This document shows, one piece after another, positions 16,541-25,438 of a stretch of DNA of 64,000 nucleotides. Both the position numbers and the translations under genes were made by a program. Source of the DNA: Clostridium merdae (lineage in GTDB: Bacteria; Bacillota; Clostridia; Oscillospirales; Acutalibacteraceae); contig NZ_FXLN01000003.1 of assembly GCF_900176635.1 (NCBI RefSeq), positions 310,001 to 374,000 of the forward strand, in the 5' to 3' direction. Numbering within the stretch: position 1 is the first letter of the stretch; the number at the start of each line of letters is the position of its first letter. Under the pieces are notes generated by a model that was not told where the DNA came from, searched no databases, and saw nothing but the letters and a program-made list of their open reading frames with translations.

Positions 16541-19228
16541 TTAGCAAAGTGTTTGGGACTTTTCCTTTAAAATCATGGGCAGAATACCATCATTTTGATA
16601 ATAACGAATATCCGCTTCAGAATCAAAGCGGGCAACCGCTTGGAACTCCAGCTTTGTGCCGTCCGCCCGTTTGGCGGTAACGGTAACTACTTCTTTCACC
16701 TTAGGCTGGGCAGGCATTGCCACACTGTATTCTTCCTCACCAGTAAGACCCAATGTTGCTGCGGTCTGATTCGGGAGGTATTCCAGCGGCAGAACACCCA
16801 TCATTACCAGGTTGGAACGGTGAATTCTTTCGTAGGATTCCGCAATCACAACCCGAACGCCAAGAAGCTTTACGCCTTTCGCCGCCCAGTCTCTGGAGGA
16901 ACCCATTCCGTAGTCTTTACCGGCTAAGATAACAAGACCGGTACCATTGTTACGGTAGAGGCAACTTGCATCGTAAATGCTCATGATTTCACCGTTTGGC
17001 AGGTAGCGGGTAAAGCCACCCTCCTTGCCATCGGCAAGTTCATTGTGCAGGCGAGTATTGGCTAAGGTGCCACGTACCATTACGTGGTGGTTTCCTCTGC
17101 GGGTTCCATAGGAGTTAAAATCCTTTGGTGCTACGCCATGTTCCTGCAAATAGGAACCAGCAGGCGAGTTTGCTCCAATAGTACCAGCGGGAGAGATATG
17201 GTCCGTTGTAACGGAATCCCCCAGCTTTGCAAGAACTCTCATCTGATTCAGCTCAACAGCAGTTGTTTTCCCTGCGGTCAAGTCATCAAAATAAGGCGGA
17301 TTTGCAATGTATGTGGAAGCTTCGTCCCAATTATATGTGTGCGAGGTAGCAACTGAAATATCATTCCAGCGCTGGTTCCCGGTAGAAACCTCTGTATAAG
17401 CAGCACGATAGCTTTCAGAGGTAACGTACTTACGAACTTGCTCGTCGATTTCTTCTGTTGTTGGCCAAATATCTTTTAAGTAAACCTTTTCGCCATTGGC
17501 ATTCACCCCAACCGGGTCAACCGCCAAGTTTTTACGAAGGCTGCCCGCCAAAGCGTAGGCAATGACCAAAAGTGGTGAGCCAAGATAATTTGCTTTAATC
17601 TGCGGGTGAATACGGCTTTCAAAATTGCGGTTACCGCTAAGAACCGCTCCTGTTACAAGGTTCGATTCTTTCAGTGCCGCTTCCATCTCTGGCTTTAAGG
17701 GGCCAGAGTTACCAATGCAGGTGGTACAGCCGTAAGCAACGATGTGGAAGCCAACCTTTTCTAAGTATGGAATTAGACCAGAGCTTTCCAAATAGCGGGT
17801 AACTGCTTGGGAACCCGGTGCAAAGGAGGTTTTCACTTTGGGAGATACCGTAAGCCCTTTTTCAACCGCTTTTTTGGCTACGAGTGCCGCACCAAATAAA
17901 ACAGCGGGATTTGAGGTGTTGGTACAGCTGGTGATTGCGGCAATCAAAACATCGCCGGTTTTCAAAACCTCTTTTTTGCCATCCAGCTCGAATGCATGCT
18001 CCCTGTCTAGCTCCTCTTTCGGCAAGCCGAAGCCATGGTTGCCCATGGGGCTAACAATCGCATGTTCAAACGCCATCGAAAGCTGATCCATCGGTACCAA
18101 ATCCTGCGGGCGTTTCGGGCCGGACAGATTGGTGGTAAGCTCCGATAAATCCAGTTCAATAACCTTCGTGTAAGTAACGGAATCGTTCTTCTGGTAGAAA
18201 AGATGATTTGCTTTTAAATAAGCGGCAGTCTTTTCAATATCAACTTTATTTCTTCCGGTCAACTCCAAATAATGCAGAGTCTCTTCATCTGGCGGGCAAT
18301 AGCCGCAGGTTGAGCCGTATTCGGGAGCCATATTCGCAATCGTGGCACGATCTGCAAGAGAAAGGCTCTCGTAACCGTCTCCAAAATACTCTACAAATTT
18401 GCCAACCACATGGTTTTCACGCAGAACCTGCGTTACCTTGAGAGCCAAATCCGTAGCGACTACTCCGGCAGGCATTCGGTTGGTTAGGTGAACACCAATC
18501 ACTTCAGGCATGGGGAATACGGAAGGCTCGCCTAGCATACAGGCTTCGGCTTCAATTCCGCCTACACCCCAGCCAAGCACACCCAAGCCGTTAATCATGG
18601 TGGTGTGGGAATCGGTTCCGAACACAGAATCGGGCTGAAGAAAAGGAGCTTCCCCTTTCTTTTCTGTCACCATGGGAGACAGGTATTCAATGTTTATCTG
18701 GTGAATGATACCCGTGTCCGGCGGAACAACTCGTAGATTCGAAAATTCTTTTTGAGACCATTTGAGCATTTGGTAACGCTCCATATTGCGCTCAAACTCC
18801 AGAGCCGTGTTGCGGGCCATCGCAGTGGATTCACCAGCCATATCGATTTGCACCGAATGGTCAATGACCAAGTCTACCGGGATTTCCGGGTTAATTTCGC
18901 TTTCTTTTAGTCCTAGCGTTACGGCAGCGTCACGCATAGAGGCTAAATCAACAACGCAAGGCACGCCTGTATAATCCTGCAAAAGAATTCTGGACGGATA
19001 GAACGCTACCTCTGCTCCAACATTCTTCTCCCAGTTTAAGACCTTCTCAACAATGGTCTTTAACTCTTCTTCCGATTTTGCATTTCTTACTACATTCTCT
19101 AATACTACCCGAACAGAATACGGTATCTTTTTTAAGTCGGCATGAAAATATTCCGCAACCTTCTTCAAGTCACAGTATTCGTATTCTTGTTCATTTACCT
19201 GTAGTTTTGAGATAAATAACTGACGCAC
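16541..19228 (-). CDS. acnA: Aconitate hydratase AcnA
   Basis: 895 residues, full length for the AcnA/IRP-type aconitase. [4Fe-4S] cluster cysteines are in ITSCTNTSNP and YGCTTCIGNSGP, substrate and active-site motifs are in FGTDSHTTMINGLGVLGWGVGG, and the C-terminal swivel domain carries GMGSSRDWAAKG and VIAESYERIHRSNLVMMGVL. It interconverts citrate and isocitrate in the cytoplasm. The start is a GTG with AGAGGG seven bases upstream. Upstream in the same direction are an amidohydrolase, a MatC-type carrier and a GntR regulator, so it may also serve a tricarboxylate-like catabolic route. A large hairpin lies in its 5' region. Confidence 0.96.
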   Translation of the reverse strand: MRQLFISKLQVNEQEYEYCDLKKVAEYFHADLKKIPYSVRVVLENVVRNAKSEEELKTIVEKVLNWEKNVGAEVAFYPSRILLQDYTGVPCVVDLASMRDAAVTLGLKESEINPEIPVDLVIDHSVQIDMAGESTAMARNTALEFERNMERYQMLKWSQKEFSNLRVVPPDTGIIHQINIEYLSPMVTEKKGEAPFLQPDSVFGTDSHTTMINGLGVLGWGVGGIEAEACMLGEPSVFPMPEVIGVHLTNRMPAGVVATDLALKVTQVLRENHVVGKFVEYFGDGYESLSLADRATIANMAPEYGSTCGYCPPDEETLHYLELTGRNKVDIEKTAAYLKANHLFYQKNDSVTYTKVIELDLSELTTNLSGPKRPQDLVPMDQLSMAFEHAIVSPMGNHGFGLPKEELDREHAFELDGKKEVLKTGDVLIAAITSCTNTSNPAVLFGAALVAKKAVEKGLTVSPKVKTSFAPGSQAVTRYLESSGLIPYLEKVGFHIVAYGCTTCIGNSGPLKPEMEAALKESNLVTGAVLSGNRNFESRIHPQIKANYLGSPLLVIAYALAGSLRKNLAVDPVGVNANGEKVYLKDIWPTTEEIDEQVRKYVTSESYRAAYTEVSTGNQRWNDISVATSHTYNWDEASTYIANPPYFDDLTAGKTTAVELNQMRVLAKLGDSVTTDHISPAGTIGANSPAGSYLQEHGVAPKDFNSYGTRRGNHHVMVRGTLANTRLHNELADGKEGGFTRYLPNGEIMSIYDASCLYRNNGTGLVILAGKDYGMGSSRDWAAKGVKLLGVRVVIAESYERIHRSNLVMMGVLPLEYLPNQTAATLGLTGEEEYSVAMPAQPKVKEVVTVTAKRADGTKLEFQAVARFDSEADIRYYQNDGILPMILKEKSQTLC

Positions 19229-19277
19229 TCTTATACCCTCTTTCCCGATACTTGTACTGCCCTAACTTCGGCAGGTT

Positions 19278-19309
19278 GTATCTTCTCCGCTGTTATGCGG
19301 AGAAGATAC
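19278..19309 (-). promoter_or_regulatory. Large hairpin between the amidohydrolase gene and acnA
   Basis: A 13-bp perfect stem, GTATCTTCTCCGC with its complement, encloses a 6-base loop. There is no T run on the minus strand, so it is not a classical terminator. It may be an RNA processing, stability or protein-binding site that uncouples acnA from the upstream genes. Confidence 0.55.
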
Positions 19310-19329
19310 CTGTTCTTTCTAAAACTCGC

Positions 19330-20091
19330 TTATAAATACCATGCCATACCATTGCGGTACAACACATCCTGCGCTTTTTCTTCGCCGAGCGCATCCAAAA
19401 CCAACTGAACATCCTGAGCGGCAAAACGGTATCTTGCTCTGGTAGACGGAAGGTCTGTACCAAACAGAATCCCCTGCGCGTTTTCTTGATACAGCTCGCA
19501 TATTAGCTGCTGTACTTCTTCACGGCTGTAATCTACACGACCAAACCCGGTTACGCGAATGGGCACACCGCTGCTGATAAAACGCTTGAGTCTCTCAACT
19601 TCACACTTACGCATCCCCAAATGGTCAATAGAAACCTTGGGCAAACGGAACACAAGAGATAAGAAATCGTCATCCATTTGCGAAGCATCGAGGTACAGCT
19701 CGGTTTTCCAGCCGCACAAGCCATGCACACGGTTTGCGAGATTTTCAATCTCTTGTAACGTGGAGTTAAAGCCACGGAACAAATTAAAACGAATATTACG
19801 AATACCGAGCGAATCGAGACGTTTAATCTCTTCATCACTTGTGTGGGGGTCTAGCTGGGTTACACCTACAAAATTTTTACCTAGCTTTGCAAGTGCGCCC
19901 TCAAAATAGGACTGATCAAAGCCTTGAAAGGAACCGGAAACAACTGCGCCACCAACCAGTTCTAAATTCATGGGTTCCAGCTCTTTGCGGTATTCCTCCA
20001 CGGTATAAAAATCCGGTAGAAAGCCTTGGTTCTCAACCAACGGGTACTCCGGGCTGATAATATGAAAGTGGCTGTCAAAAATCTTCTGCAA
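19330..20091 (-). CDS. Amidohydrolase-family metal-dependent hydrolase/lactonase
   Basis: About 253 residues of the amidohydrolase_2 TIM-barrel type, with the metal-binding FDSHFHII at the N-terminus, SIDHLGMRK in the middle and GILFGTDLPS near the C-terminus. The start is set at the TTG at 20091 because a perfect GAGGTGA lies five bases upstream. Longer frames would overlap the preceding carrier gene by more than 80 bases. Family members include 2-pyrone-4,6-dicarboxylate lactonase and 4-oxalomesaconate hydratase. Translational coupling to a carboxylate carrier and nearness to aconitase suggest hydrolysis of a carboxylated lactone, which is inference. Confidence 0.8.
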   Translation of the reverse strand: MQKIFDSHFHIISPEYPLVENQGFLPDFYTVEEYRKELEPMNLELVGGAVVSGSFQGFDQSYFEGALAKLGKNFVGVTQLDPHTSDEEIKRLDSLGIRNIRFNLFRGFNSTLQEIENLANRVHGLCGWKTELYLDASQMDDDFLSLVFRLPKVSIDHLGMRKCEVERLKRFISSGVPIRVTGFGRVDYSREEVQQLICELYQENAQGILFGTDLPSTRARYRFAAQDVQLVLDALGEEKAQDVLYRNGMAWYL

Positions 20092-20101
20092 TTGAATCAC
20101 C

Positions 20102-21403
20102 TCATCTATAAATGAACATGAGAGCAGCGGTGGCAACCACTGCGAACAATAGGCACAGGGGGGTAGCCTTGTAGAGCAGTTCATTGTAGAATTTCTGCTG
20201 TTCTTTTTCTTCTAAGCCGCTGGAACCCAAAATCAGGCTGCCTCCGGTGGAGAACGGAGCAAGAGCGGTAGACTGAGCGCCAATGATGATGGCAACAACA
20301 ATTAAAGACGGGCTTAGGCCAGTTGCAGCAACAATTCCAGGAATCATGGGGAACATAAGCGGTGCTACAACGCCCAGTGTACTACTGAAGATAGACATAA
20401 TACCAGCAATTGCACATACCGAAATCGGTACAAGCGGAGCAGGAATCTTATTAATTAGGCTTGCGAGCAGGTCAATGGTGCCAGCTTCTACGGCAACATC
20501 AATTAGCATACCAACGCCGCATACCAGCCAAATGGTGTTCCACGGCACACGGTCAAGAACCTCTTTGGGCTTGTCCGTCAGCTTGAGGAAATAGGCAAGA
20601 ATCGCAAATACAACAGAAAGGAAGCTGATGTCAATGCGTTTGCTCACGAAAGTAAGCCATTCAACGCCCTTGAACAGGTTTGCCAGTGCGGGAATAAACA
20701 GTACCATAACCATTAACAGAAGAATCAAAACCAAGTTTGTTTTCTGCTTGGGCGTAAACTTTTCTGGCTTTTCTACCTGAATCTCCTTTGAGCTTCCATT
20801 TTTTCTGGAAAGAAAAAGAAGAATTCCAATGACCAGAATAGGATACACGAAAGACACCACAAAAATATCTTTTGTCATAACCGCGGCTTGGTCAACAAGG
20901 CTTGTTTTGCTGATAATGGAATTGAACAATACGCCATGCGCACTTGCCATAAAGTTAGCACCGGAAAGAGCACCAAGTGAAACCGCAATAGAAGCGTGCA
21001 TTTTGTTCATGCCAGAGGTTTTGCAAAGTGCCATTGCAATGGCTCCCATAATGGCAACGGAGGTAAAGAATGCTGCGCCAAGGCCAGAAACCAGAGCGGT
21101 AATGAAGTACAGAATCATGGGCAGGAAGAAGTTGAAGCTTCGAAACTTGTAAAGTAGAAGATTCGCCAACTTGTTGAGTGTTCCGTTTACAACCGCAAAG
21201 TTAAAGAAAAGCGAAATTGCGAAAATGACCAGGAACAGTTTGGTTGGCCAAGTTCCTAACAGATCATTAATTGACATGCCCAGAACAAAACAGCCAATTA
21301 AATACGCAAATGCCAGTGCAATTAATCCTGTGTTTATGTCAAATTTCTCTCCTAGATAAATTGACAGGATAATTGCTAAAATAATCAATAGAGAATTTAG
21401 CAT
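20102..21403 (-). CDS. MatC/DASS-family dicarboxylate carrier
   Basis: 433 residues with about 11-12 hydrophobic segments and a charged central loop (about residues 200-225, rich in lysine). Conserved second-half features include IIIGAQSTALAPFSTGGSLI, as in the malonate/dicarboxylate carrier MatC and related SLC13-type proteins. It probably imports a di- or tricarboxylate. Its stop lies ten bases before the TTG start of the amidohydrolase, so the two are translationally coupled. Its own promoter is recognisable at 21446-21474, and the GntR gene lies upstream in the same direction behind a terminator. Confidence 0.82.
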   Translation of the reverse strand: MLNSLLIILAIILSIYLGEKFDINTGLIALAFAYLIGCFVLGMSINDLLGTWPTKLFLVIFAISLFFNFAVVNGTLNKLANLLLYKFRSFNFFLPMILYFITALVSGLGAAFFTSVAIMGAIAMALCKTSGMNKMHASIAVSLGALSGANFMASAHGVLFNSIISKTSLVDQAAVMTKDIFVVSFVYPILVIGILLFLSRKNGSSKEIQVEKPEKFTPKQKTNLVLILLLMVMVLFIPALANLFKGVEWLTFVSKRIDISFLSVVFAILAYFLKLTDKPKEVLDRVPWNTIWLVCGVGMLIDVAVEAGTIDLLASLINKIPAPLVPISVCAIAGIMSIFSSTLGVVAPLMFPMIPGIVAATGLSPSLIVVAIIIGAQSTALAPFSTGGSLILGSSGLEEKEQQKFYNELLYKATPLCLLFAVVATAALMFIYR

Positions 21404-21430
21404 AGATATTTCCCCTTAGATATGTATTTT

Positions 21431-21440
21431 CGCTATAGCG
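21431..21440. promoter_or_regulatory. Possible operator CGCTATAGCG at the carrier start point
   Basis: A perfect 10-base palindrome just downstream of the -10 element of the carrier promoter. It is a candidate site for the neighbouring GntR regulator, supported only by position and symmetry. Confidence 0.35.
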
Positions 21441-21445
21441 ACTGT

Positions 21446-21474
21446 ATTGTAGCATGGTCGATTTTAAGAAACAA
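21446..21474 (-). promoter_or_regulatory. Promoter of the carrier-amidohydrolase unit
   Basis: On the minus strand TTGTTT, a 17-base spacer and TACAAT lie about 45-70 bases upstream of the carrier start. The remaining 312-base gap (21404-21715) holds only this promoter and the GntR terminator. Confidence 0.6.
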
Positions 21475-21653
21475 TAGCTTACTTCACCCTTTTCTGTTTC
21501 TAAAGTGCACATGGTGTTTTTAAACTGTTCATTTTGCAATATTTTTCTCAATAAGAACTAAAACTCCATTTGCAACATTTTTTGTTGGTAGTTTCTTATT
21601 TGCATGAAAAACATCCCATCTTATTTTTATGCATATTGCCATTATTAACTATA

Positions 21654-21706
21654 CAAAAATCCCCTTGTAGATTTGTGGATTAAGACCACAAATACAAGAG
21701 GATTTA
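21654..21706 (-). terminator. Terminator of the GntR regulator gene
   Basis: Long imperfect hairpin with inner perfect arms ATTTGTGG/CCACAAAT and outer AAATCC/GGATTT, followed on the minus strand by TTTTTG, directly after the regulator stop. Confidence 0.75.
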
Positions 21707-21715
21707 TATCGTATT

Positions 21716-22435
21716 CTAAACAGTGAGGCTACTGCTATGCAGCCGGTGATTGTCTTCAAAACTGTCAATCGTTTGTTGTTCCGAGTTTGAAATATGCTGT
21801 TCTACTTCTTTTGCGAGCGCATCCCGATCTCTACAACGCAAACACTCTAAAATCTTACTGTGCTCCTGAATTGCTCGCAAACGCCGCTCCTTACTATAAA
21901 AGGAGTATTTTCGAAAATTCTTCAGGTATTCGGAAAGCTGCTCAAGCAAAAGTGTTAAACGGGGCATCCGCACTACTTGCATTACATAATCGTTGTATTC
22001 ACTGAACCAGTGAAATACCTCTTCAATTTGCTCTGCTTCCTCCGCTTGCATCATTTTTTCACATGAATCACCCAAATGCTGCAAATCTTCTTCGGTCATT
22101 ACCTCGTAAAACACATCGAAAAGAACCACTTCCAGTGATTTGCGAATACGGTAAATCTCTTTGATGCTTCGAAGCGAAATATTATTCACGATAACGCCAT
22201 AGTTTGGAACCGATTCTACCAACCCCTCTTTGTTCAGGCGGTCAATGGCGCGGCGCACCGGTGTTCTCGAAATATTAAGCTGATCTGCCAAAGATTTTTC
22301 ATTGATTCGTTCGCCTAACGGAAAGGTGCCGTCAATAATCGCATCCCGCAGAGCACTATAAATAATCTCAGAAAAGGGACGACGCTGCGTAAAATCAACG
22401 GAAGATATAATTCGTTGTTCATAATCATATTTCAT
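21716..22435 (-). CDS. GntR family (FadR subfamily) transcriptional regulator
   Basis: About 239 residues. The winged helix lies near residues 20-85 (SALRDAIIDGTFPLGERINE, then SLADQLNISRTPVRRAIDRL), followed by an all-helical FCD-type ligand domain. The ATG at 22435 (MKYDYEQR) is preferred over an earlier in-frame ATG because a purine-rich AAAGGGGG lies upstream and the longer N-terminus is not typical. It precedes the carrier and amidohydrolase genes in the same direction and probably controls them in response to a carboxylate. It has its own terminator. Confidence 0.88.
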   Translation of the reverse strand: MKYDYEQRIISSVDFTQRRPFSEIIYSALRDAIIDGTFPLGERINEKSLADQLNISRTPVRRAIDRLNKEGLVESVPNYGVIVNNISLRSIKEIYRIRKSLEVVLFDVFYEVMTEEDLQHLGDSCEKMMQAEEAEQIEEVFHWFSEYNDYVMQVVRMPRLTLLLEQLSEYLKNFRKYSFYSKERRLRAIQEHSKILECLRCRDRDALAKEVEQHISNSEQQTIDSFEDNHRLHSSSLTV

Positions 22436-22670
22436 ATTTTCGCTTACCCCCTTTTCATTCTTTGAAAAAATTATAAAAGAAAGCTGAAAAAAAAGCAACT
22501 GCCTGTTGCAAACTAGTGGGTTAAAAACACTACCTCACTTGTTTTGAATCGCATTAGTAACGAAACACAATCTATTTTCAAGTGTAAGAGTGGGAGTATA
22601 CAGAAATTCACACTCCTGTTATAATCAAATTAATCTACGTAATTGCCTTTTATGGAAGGAGGGATTTCTT

Positions 22671-23654
22671 TTGGAGGATACCATTTTACCCTCTAAAATA
22701 TTTTGCTTTCACCCGTCGGCGGAAAAAGAAACGAAAAATCGGAATCGAACGGTTTATCACTATACTTCCCCAGAAGGTCTGCTCGCAATCCTATCCTCAT
22801 CCAGCATCCGTTTTACCGACTGCCAGTTTCTCAATGACCGCTCCGAGTACAACCACATTCATATTCCTTTGGAAGCCGCATTTGAAGAGGTGCGTTCTAG
22901 CCTGTACCATACCGGTCTCAGCGAACTCATTCAGGGCTTTATCAACGATAAGTACGATTTTCAGGAACTGATTGTTGAGAATCCCTCCCTAGGGCATGAT
23001 GGAACAAAGCTGCTTACCATGCGGCACTTTGTCTTTTGTGCATCAACAGACCCAGATTTGCTCAATATGTGGAACTACTATGTAAAAGGCAACAAATACC
23101 AAGGCTATAACCTTGGCATATCCGTGAACGATATCATCCGTTCACTATCCAGCATGACAGAACATAACAGCAAGCTGTTTTACGGCCCCGTTATTTACAG
23201 TAATAAAGAAAAAATAGATACTCTGAAAAAAGCCATTCAGGTTACGGATGAATCCCTGCACCTTGCTCTTAAAAACATTTCAAATTCGGACAATCAGGAA
23301 CTGGTGATTCAAGAAAAATACGAAGAGCTTGTTTCTTATCTTGAGAACTTTCGATTATTTTTTAAGGATGCTTCCTTTTCCAGTGAAAAAGAATACCGTT
23401 TTGTTCTGCGAATGCCAGAAAGACAAACGGAAATGCCGGGCAGTCCAATTAAAATTGACTATACCGTTCGCCAAGGAGTAGTAACCCCGCATTGTGATGT
23501 ACCCTTTCGCAAAAACGGAGTGATTAAAAAAATCACAGTCGCTCCAATGGTAGAAAATGCACTTGCAACGGCGGGGCTACAACGCTATTTACAGGACAAT
23601 GGCTACGATAACTATATTGAGATTAATGAATCTAAAATCCCAATCCGCTACTAA
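22671..23654 (+). CDS. DUF2971 domain protein
   Basis: About 327 residues from a TTG start with a perfect AAGGAGG eight bases upstream; a longer ATG start at 22590 lacks a ribosome site. The start of the conserved part, VYHYTSPEGLLAILSSSSIR followed by FTDCQFLNDRSEY, is the hallmark of DUF2971. Later features are FVFCASTDPDLLNMWNYY and FSSEKEYRFVLR. The function of the family is not established. It is soluble with no signal peptide. It stands beside the alkyltransferase gene in the same direction, but with a separate ribosome site and a 65-base gap. Confidence 0.82.
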   Translation: MEDTILPSKIFCFHPSAEKETKNRNRTVYHYTSPEGLLAILSSSSIRFTDCQFLNDRSEYNHIHIPLEAAFEEVRSSLYHTGLSELIQGFINDKYDFQELIVENPSLGHDGTKLLTMRHFVFCASTDPDLLNMWNYYVKGNKYQGYNLGISVNDIIRSLSSMTEHNSKLFYGPVIYSNKEKIDTLKKAIQVTDESLHLALKNISNSDNQELVIQEKYEELVSYLENFRLFFKDASFSSEKEYRFVLRMPERQTEMPGSPIKIDYTVRQGVVTPHCDVPFRKNGVIKKITVAPMVENALATAGLQRYLQDNGYDNYIEINESKIPIRY

Positions 23655-23719
23655 AACAACGCTCTATCAATAAAAATGAAACAAGTATTAATCGAGTTAA
23701 AAAAGAAGGAGGAACCAAA

Positions 23720-24244
23720 ATGTTTTATTCCACACAGTATTCTTCTCCCCTTGGCGTAATCACACTTGCAAGCGATGGCACGCACCTTGTAGGCTTATGG
23801 TTTGATGGTCAGAAATATTTTGGCGGCACGGTAACACAGCCAATGGAAGAAAAAAATGATTTGCCTGTTTTCCACACGGTAACCAATTGGTTAAACCGCT
23901 ATTTTGCAGGTGAGAGTCCCTCCGCAGCATCGCTTCCTCTTGCACCGAACGGCACTGACTTTCGCAAGGAGGTTTGGCAAATCCTTTTAGAAATTCCTTA
24001 TGGCGAAGTGATTACCTACGGGCAAATATCTGAAAAGATAGCTGCCCGCAGAAGTTTAGCGCATATGTCTTCTCAGGCTGTTGGCGGAGCCGTGGGACAC
24101 AATCCCATTTCCATCATTATTCCTTGCCACCGCGTTGTTGGTTCGAATGGTAAGCTAACCGGCTATGCCGGTGGTACCGATAAAAAGCTTTGGCTTTTAA
24201 ACCATGAACACGCAGAGCTTTCTCACAAGGCTGCGCGCTCCTAA
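23720..24244 (+). CDS. ogt: Methylated-DNA--[protein]-cysteine S-methyltransferase
   Basis: 174 residues, typical length. The active-site motif IIIPCHRVVGSNGKLTGYAG contains the alkyl-accepting cysteine, and the preceding helix-turn-helix region reads VWQILLEIPYGEVITYGQIS. The protein repairs O6-alkylguanine by irreversible transfer to its cysteine. AAGAAGGAGG precedes the ATG and a strong terminator follows. The assignment to Ogt rather than Ada-type rests on the lack of an Ada N-terminal domain. Confidence 0.95.
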   Translation: MFYSTQYSSPLGVITLASDGTHLVGLWFDGQKYFGGTVTQPMEEKNDLPVFHTVTNWLNRYFAGESPSAASLPLAPNGTDFRKEVWQILLEIPYGEVITYGQISEKIAARRSLAHMSSQAVGGAVGHNPISIIIPCHRVVGSNGKLTGYAGGTDKKLWLLNHEHAELSHKAARS

Positions 24245-24272
24245 CCATTACTACACATCAGCAAATAAATTG

Positions 24273-24312
24273 ATAAGGCTGTCAATGTTACCATTGGCGG
24301 CCTTATTTTTTA
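24273..24312 (+). terminator. Terminator of ogt
   Basis: ATAAGGC...CAATG/CATTG...GCCTTAT hairpin with two G-U pairs and a following T run. Confidence 0.88.
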
Positions 24313-24506
24313 ATAAGAGGGCATAAAGCACATCCTTATAATCGGCTTAAAAAAATCACCTTTTCCCCTAATCTATATAAAAAATGAAACGCCAATGTAT
24401 ATGCTATTTGCCATTATTTGTTTATTCAAACAAGCCAAAAGTTTCATTTCTCTCCTTTTGTAAATTAGACAAATCTTAGGGAAATAAGAACTTTTTTTGT
24501 TATATA

Positions 24507-24535
24507 TTGACTTTGAAGAATTGCTTTGCTATGCT
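24507..24535 (+). promoter_or_regulatory. Promoter of the nitrogenase-like cluster
   Basis: TTGACT (24507-24512), a 17-base spacer and TATGCT (24530-24535). The start point would be near 24542, directly before the first inverted repeat. The gap 24313-24652 otherwise holds only AT-rich sequence. Confidence 0.75.
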
Positions 24536-24545
24536 AAAGCTAAAT

Positions 24546-24563
24546 GTTAGATTAAACTAACTG
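24546..24563. promoter_or_regulatory. Inverted repeat 1 (GTTAG-N6-CTAACTG)
   Basis: GTTAG and CTAAC arms with a 6-base centre overlap the predicted transcription start, an ideal repressor position. The motif recurs at 24630. Confidence 0.6.
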
Positions 24564-24629
24564 TTCGTCAGACAAAGCAAGTCATTCTCTTATTGGTAGA
24601 ACTTACGCCGCTTTGAATTCCGACAATTA

Positions 24630-24647
24630 GTTAGTATTAGCTAACTG
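24630..24647. promoter_or_regulatory. Inverted repeat 2 (GTTAG-N6-CTAACTG)
   Basis: Same arms and spacing as repeat 1, centred exactly 84 bases downstream (about eight helical turns) and immediately before the first possible start codon. The pair suggests co-operative binding and DNA looping. Confidence 0.6.
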
Positions 24648-24652
24648 ATTGT

Positions 24653-25438
24653 ATGCGTCATGCAGGAATGGAAGTGAACCATTTGTATAAGATTGCCATT
24701 TACGGGAAGGGTGGAATCGGGAAATCCACAACCACTTCAAACCTTTCTGCCGCACTTGCTGTGCAAGGGTACCGCGTTATGCAGATTGGGTGCGACCCAA
24801 AGGCGGATTCCACGAAAAATTTGATGAACGGGCGCAAAATTCCAACCGTGCTAGATCAAATTCGGGAGAAGGGTGACGATTTAAAGCTCGAAGATATTAC
24901 ATACACCGGGTTTTCAAATGTAATCTGTGTGGAATCCGGCGGCCCAACACCGGGGATTGGATGTGCTGGGCGCGGTATTATTACCGCCTTCAACAAGCTG
25001 GAGGAGCTTCATGCCTATGAGGTTTTTCAGCCCGATATTGTCTTTTACGATGTTCTGGGAGATGTGGTATGCGGCGGCTTCGCCATGCCAATACGCGGCG
25101 GGTATGCTGACCGTGTTTTCATTGTTACCTCGGGCGAAATGATGTCTTTGTATGCCGCTAGTAATATTTCACAGGCGATTAAAAACTTTGGCAATCGTGG
25201 TTATGCAAAGTTTTCGGGTATTATCCTCAACTCCCGCAACATCGAAAATGAGCAGGAGCTGGTACAAAAAGCCGCAGAAGAGATTGGAACACACATTGTA
25301 AAAGTAGTACCTCGCAGCTCGTTTGTACAGAGTGCGGAAAATGAAGGAAAAACAGTAATTGAGGCATTCCCAGATTGTGAAATGGCGAAGGAATATTTAG
25401 ACCTCGCTTCAAAGGTCATGGAGGTATGCAATGAATAG
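24653..25438 (+). CDS. NifH-like nitrogenase reductase-type iron-sulfur ATPase
   Basis: Up to 261 residues, slightly shorter than true NifH. The P-loop IAIYGKGGIGKSTTTSNL, the IGCDPKADST segment and both cluster-ligand cysteines are kept: GGPTPGIGCAGRG (Cys104) and YDVLGDVVCGGFAMPIR (Cys140). A dimer should hold one [4Fe-4S] cluster and pass electrons to the partner at 25431-27850 at the cost of ATP. The start is uncertain: the ATG at 24653 has no ribosome site, while a TTG near 24683 has GGAAGTG upstream and gives the usual short N-terminus. The stop overlaps the next gene by 8 bases. No nifB, nifE, nifN or nif regulatory gene is present, so this is not shown to fix nitrogen. Confidence 0.92.
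   Translation: MRHAGMEVNHLYKIAIYGKGGIGKSTTTSNLSAALAVQGYRVMQIGCDPKADSTKNLMNGRKIPTVLDQIREKGDDLKLEDITYTGFSNVICVESGGPTPGIGCAGRGIITAFNKLEELHAYEVFQPDIVFYDVLGDVVCGGFAMPIRGGYADRVFIVTSGEMMSLYAASNISQAIKNFGNRGYAKFSGIILNSRNIENEQELVQKAAEEIGTHIVKVVPRSSFVQSAENEGKTVIEAFPDCEMAKEYLDLASKVMEVCNE

Noticed and set aside
24546..24647. DtxR/IdeR boxes
   Set aside because: The half-sites look similar, but the arms are separated by six bases rather than the usual one, so the regulator is left unassigned.
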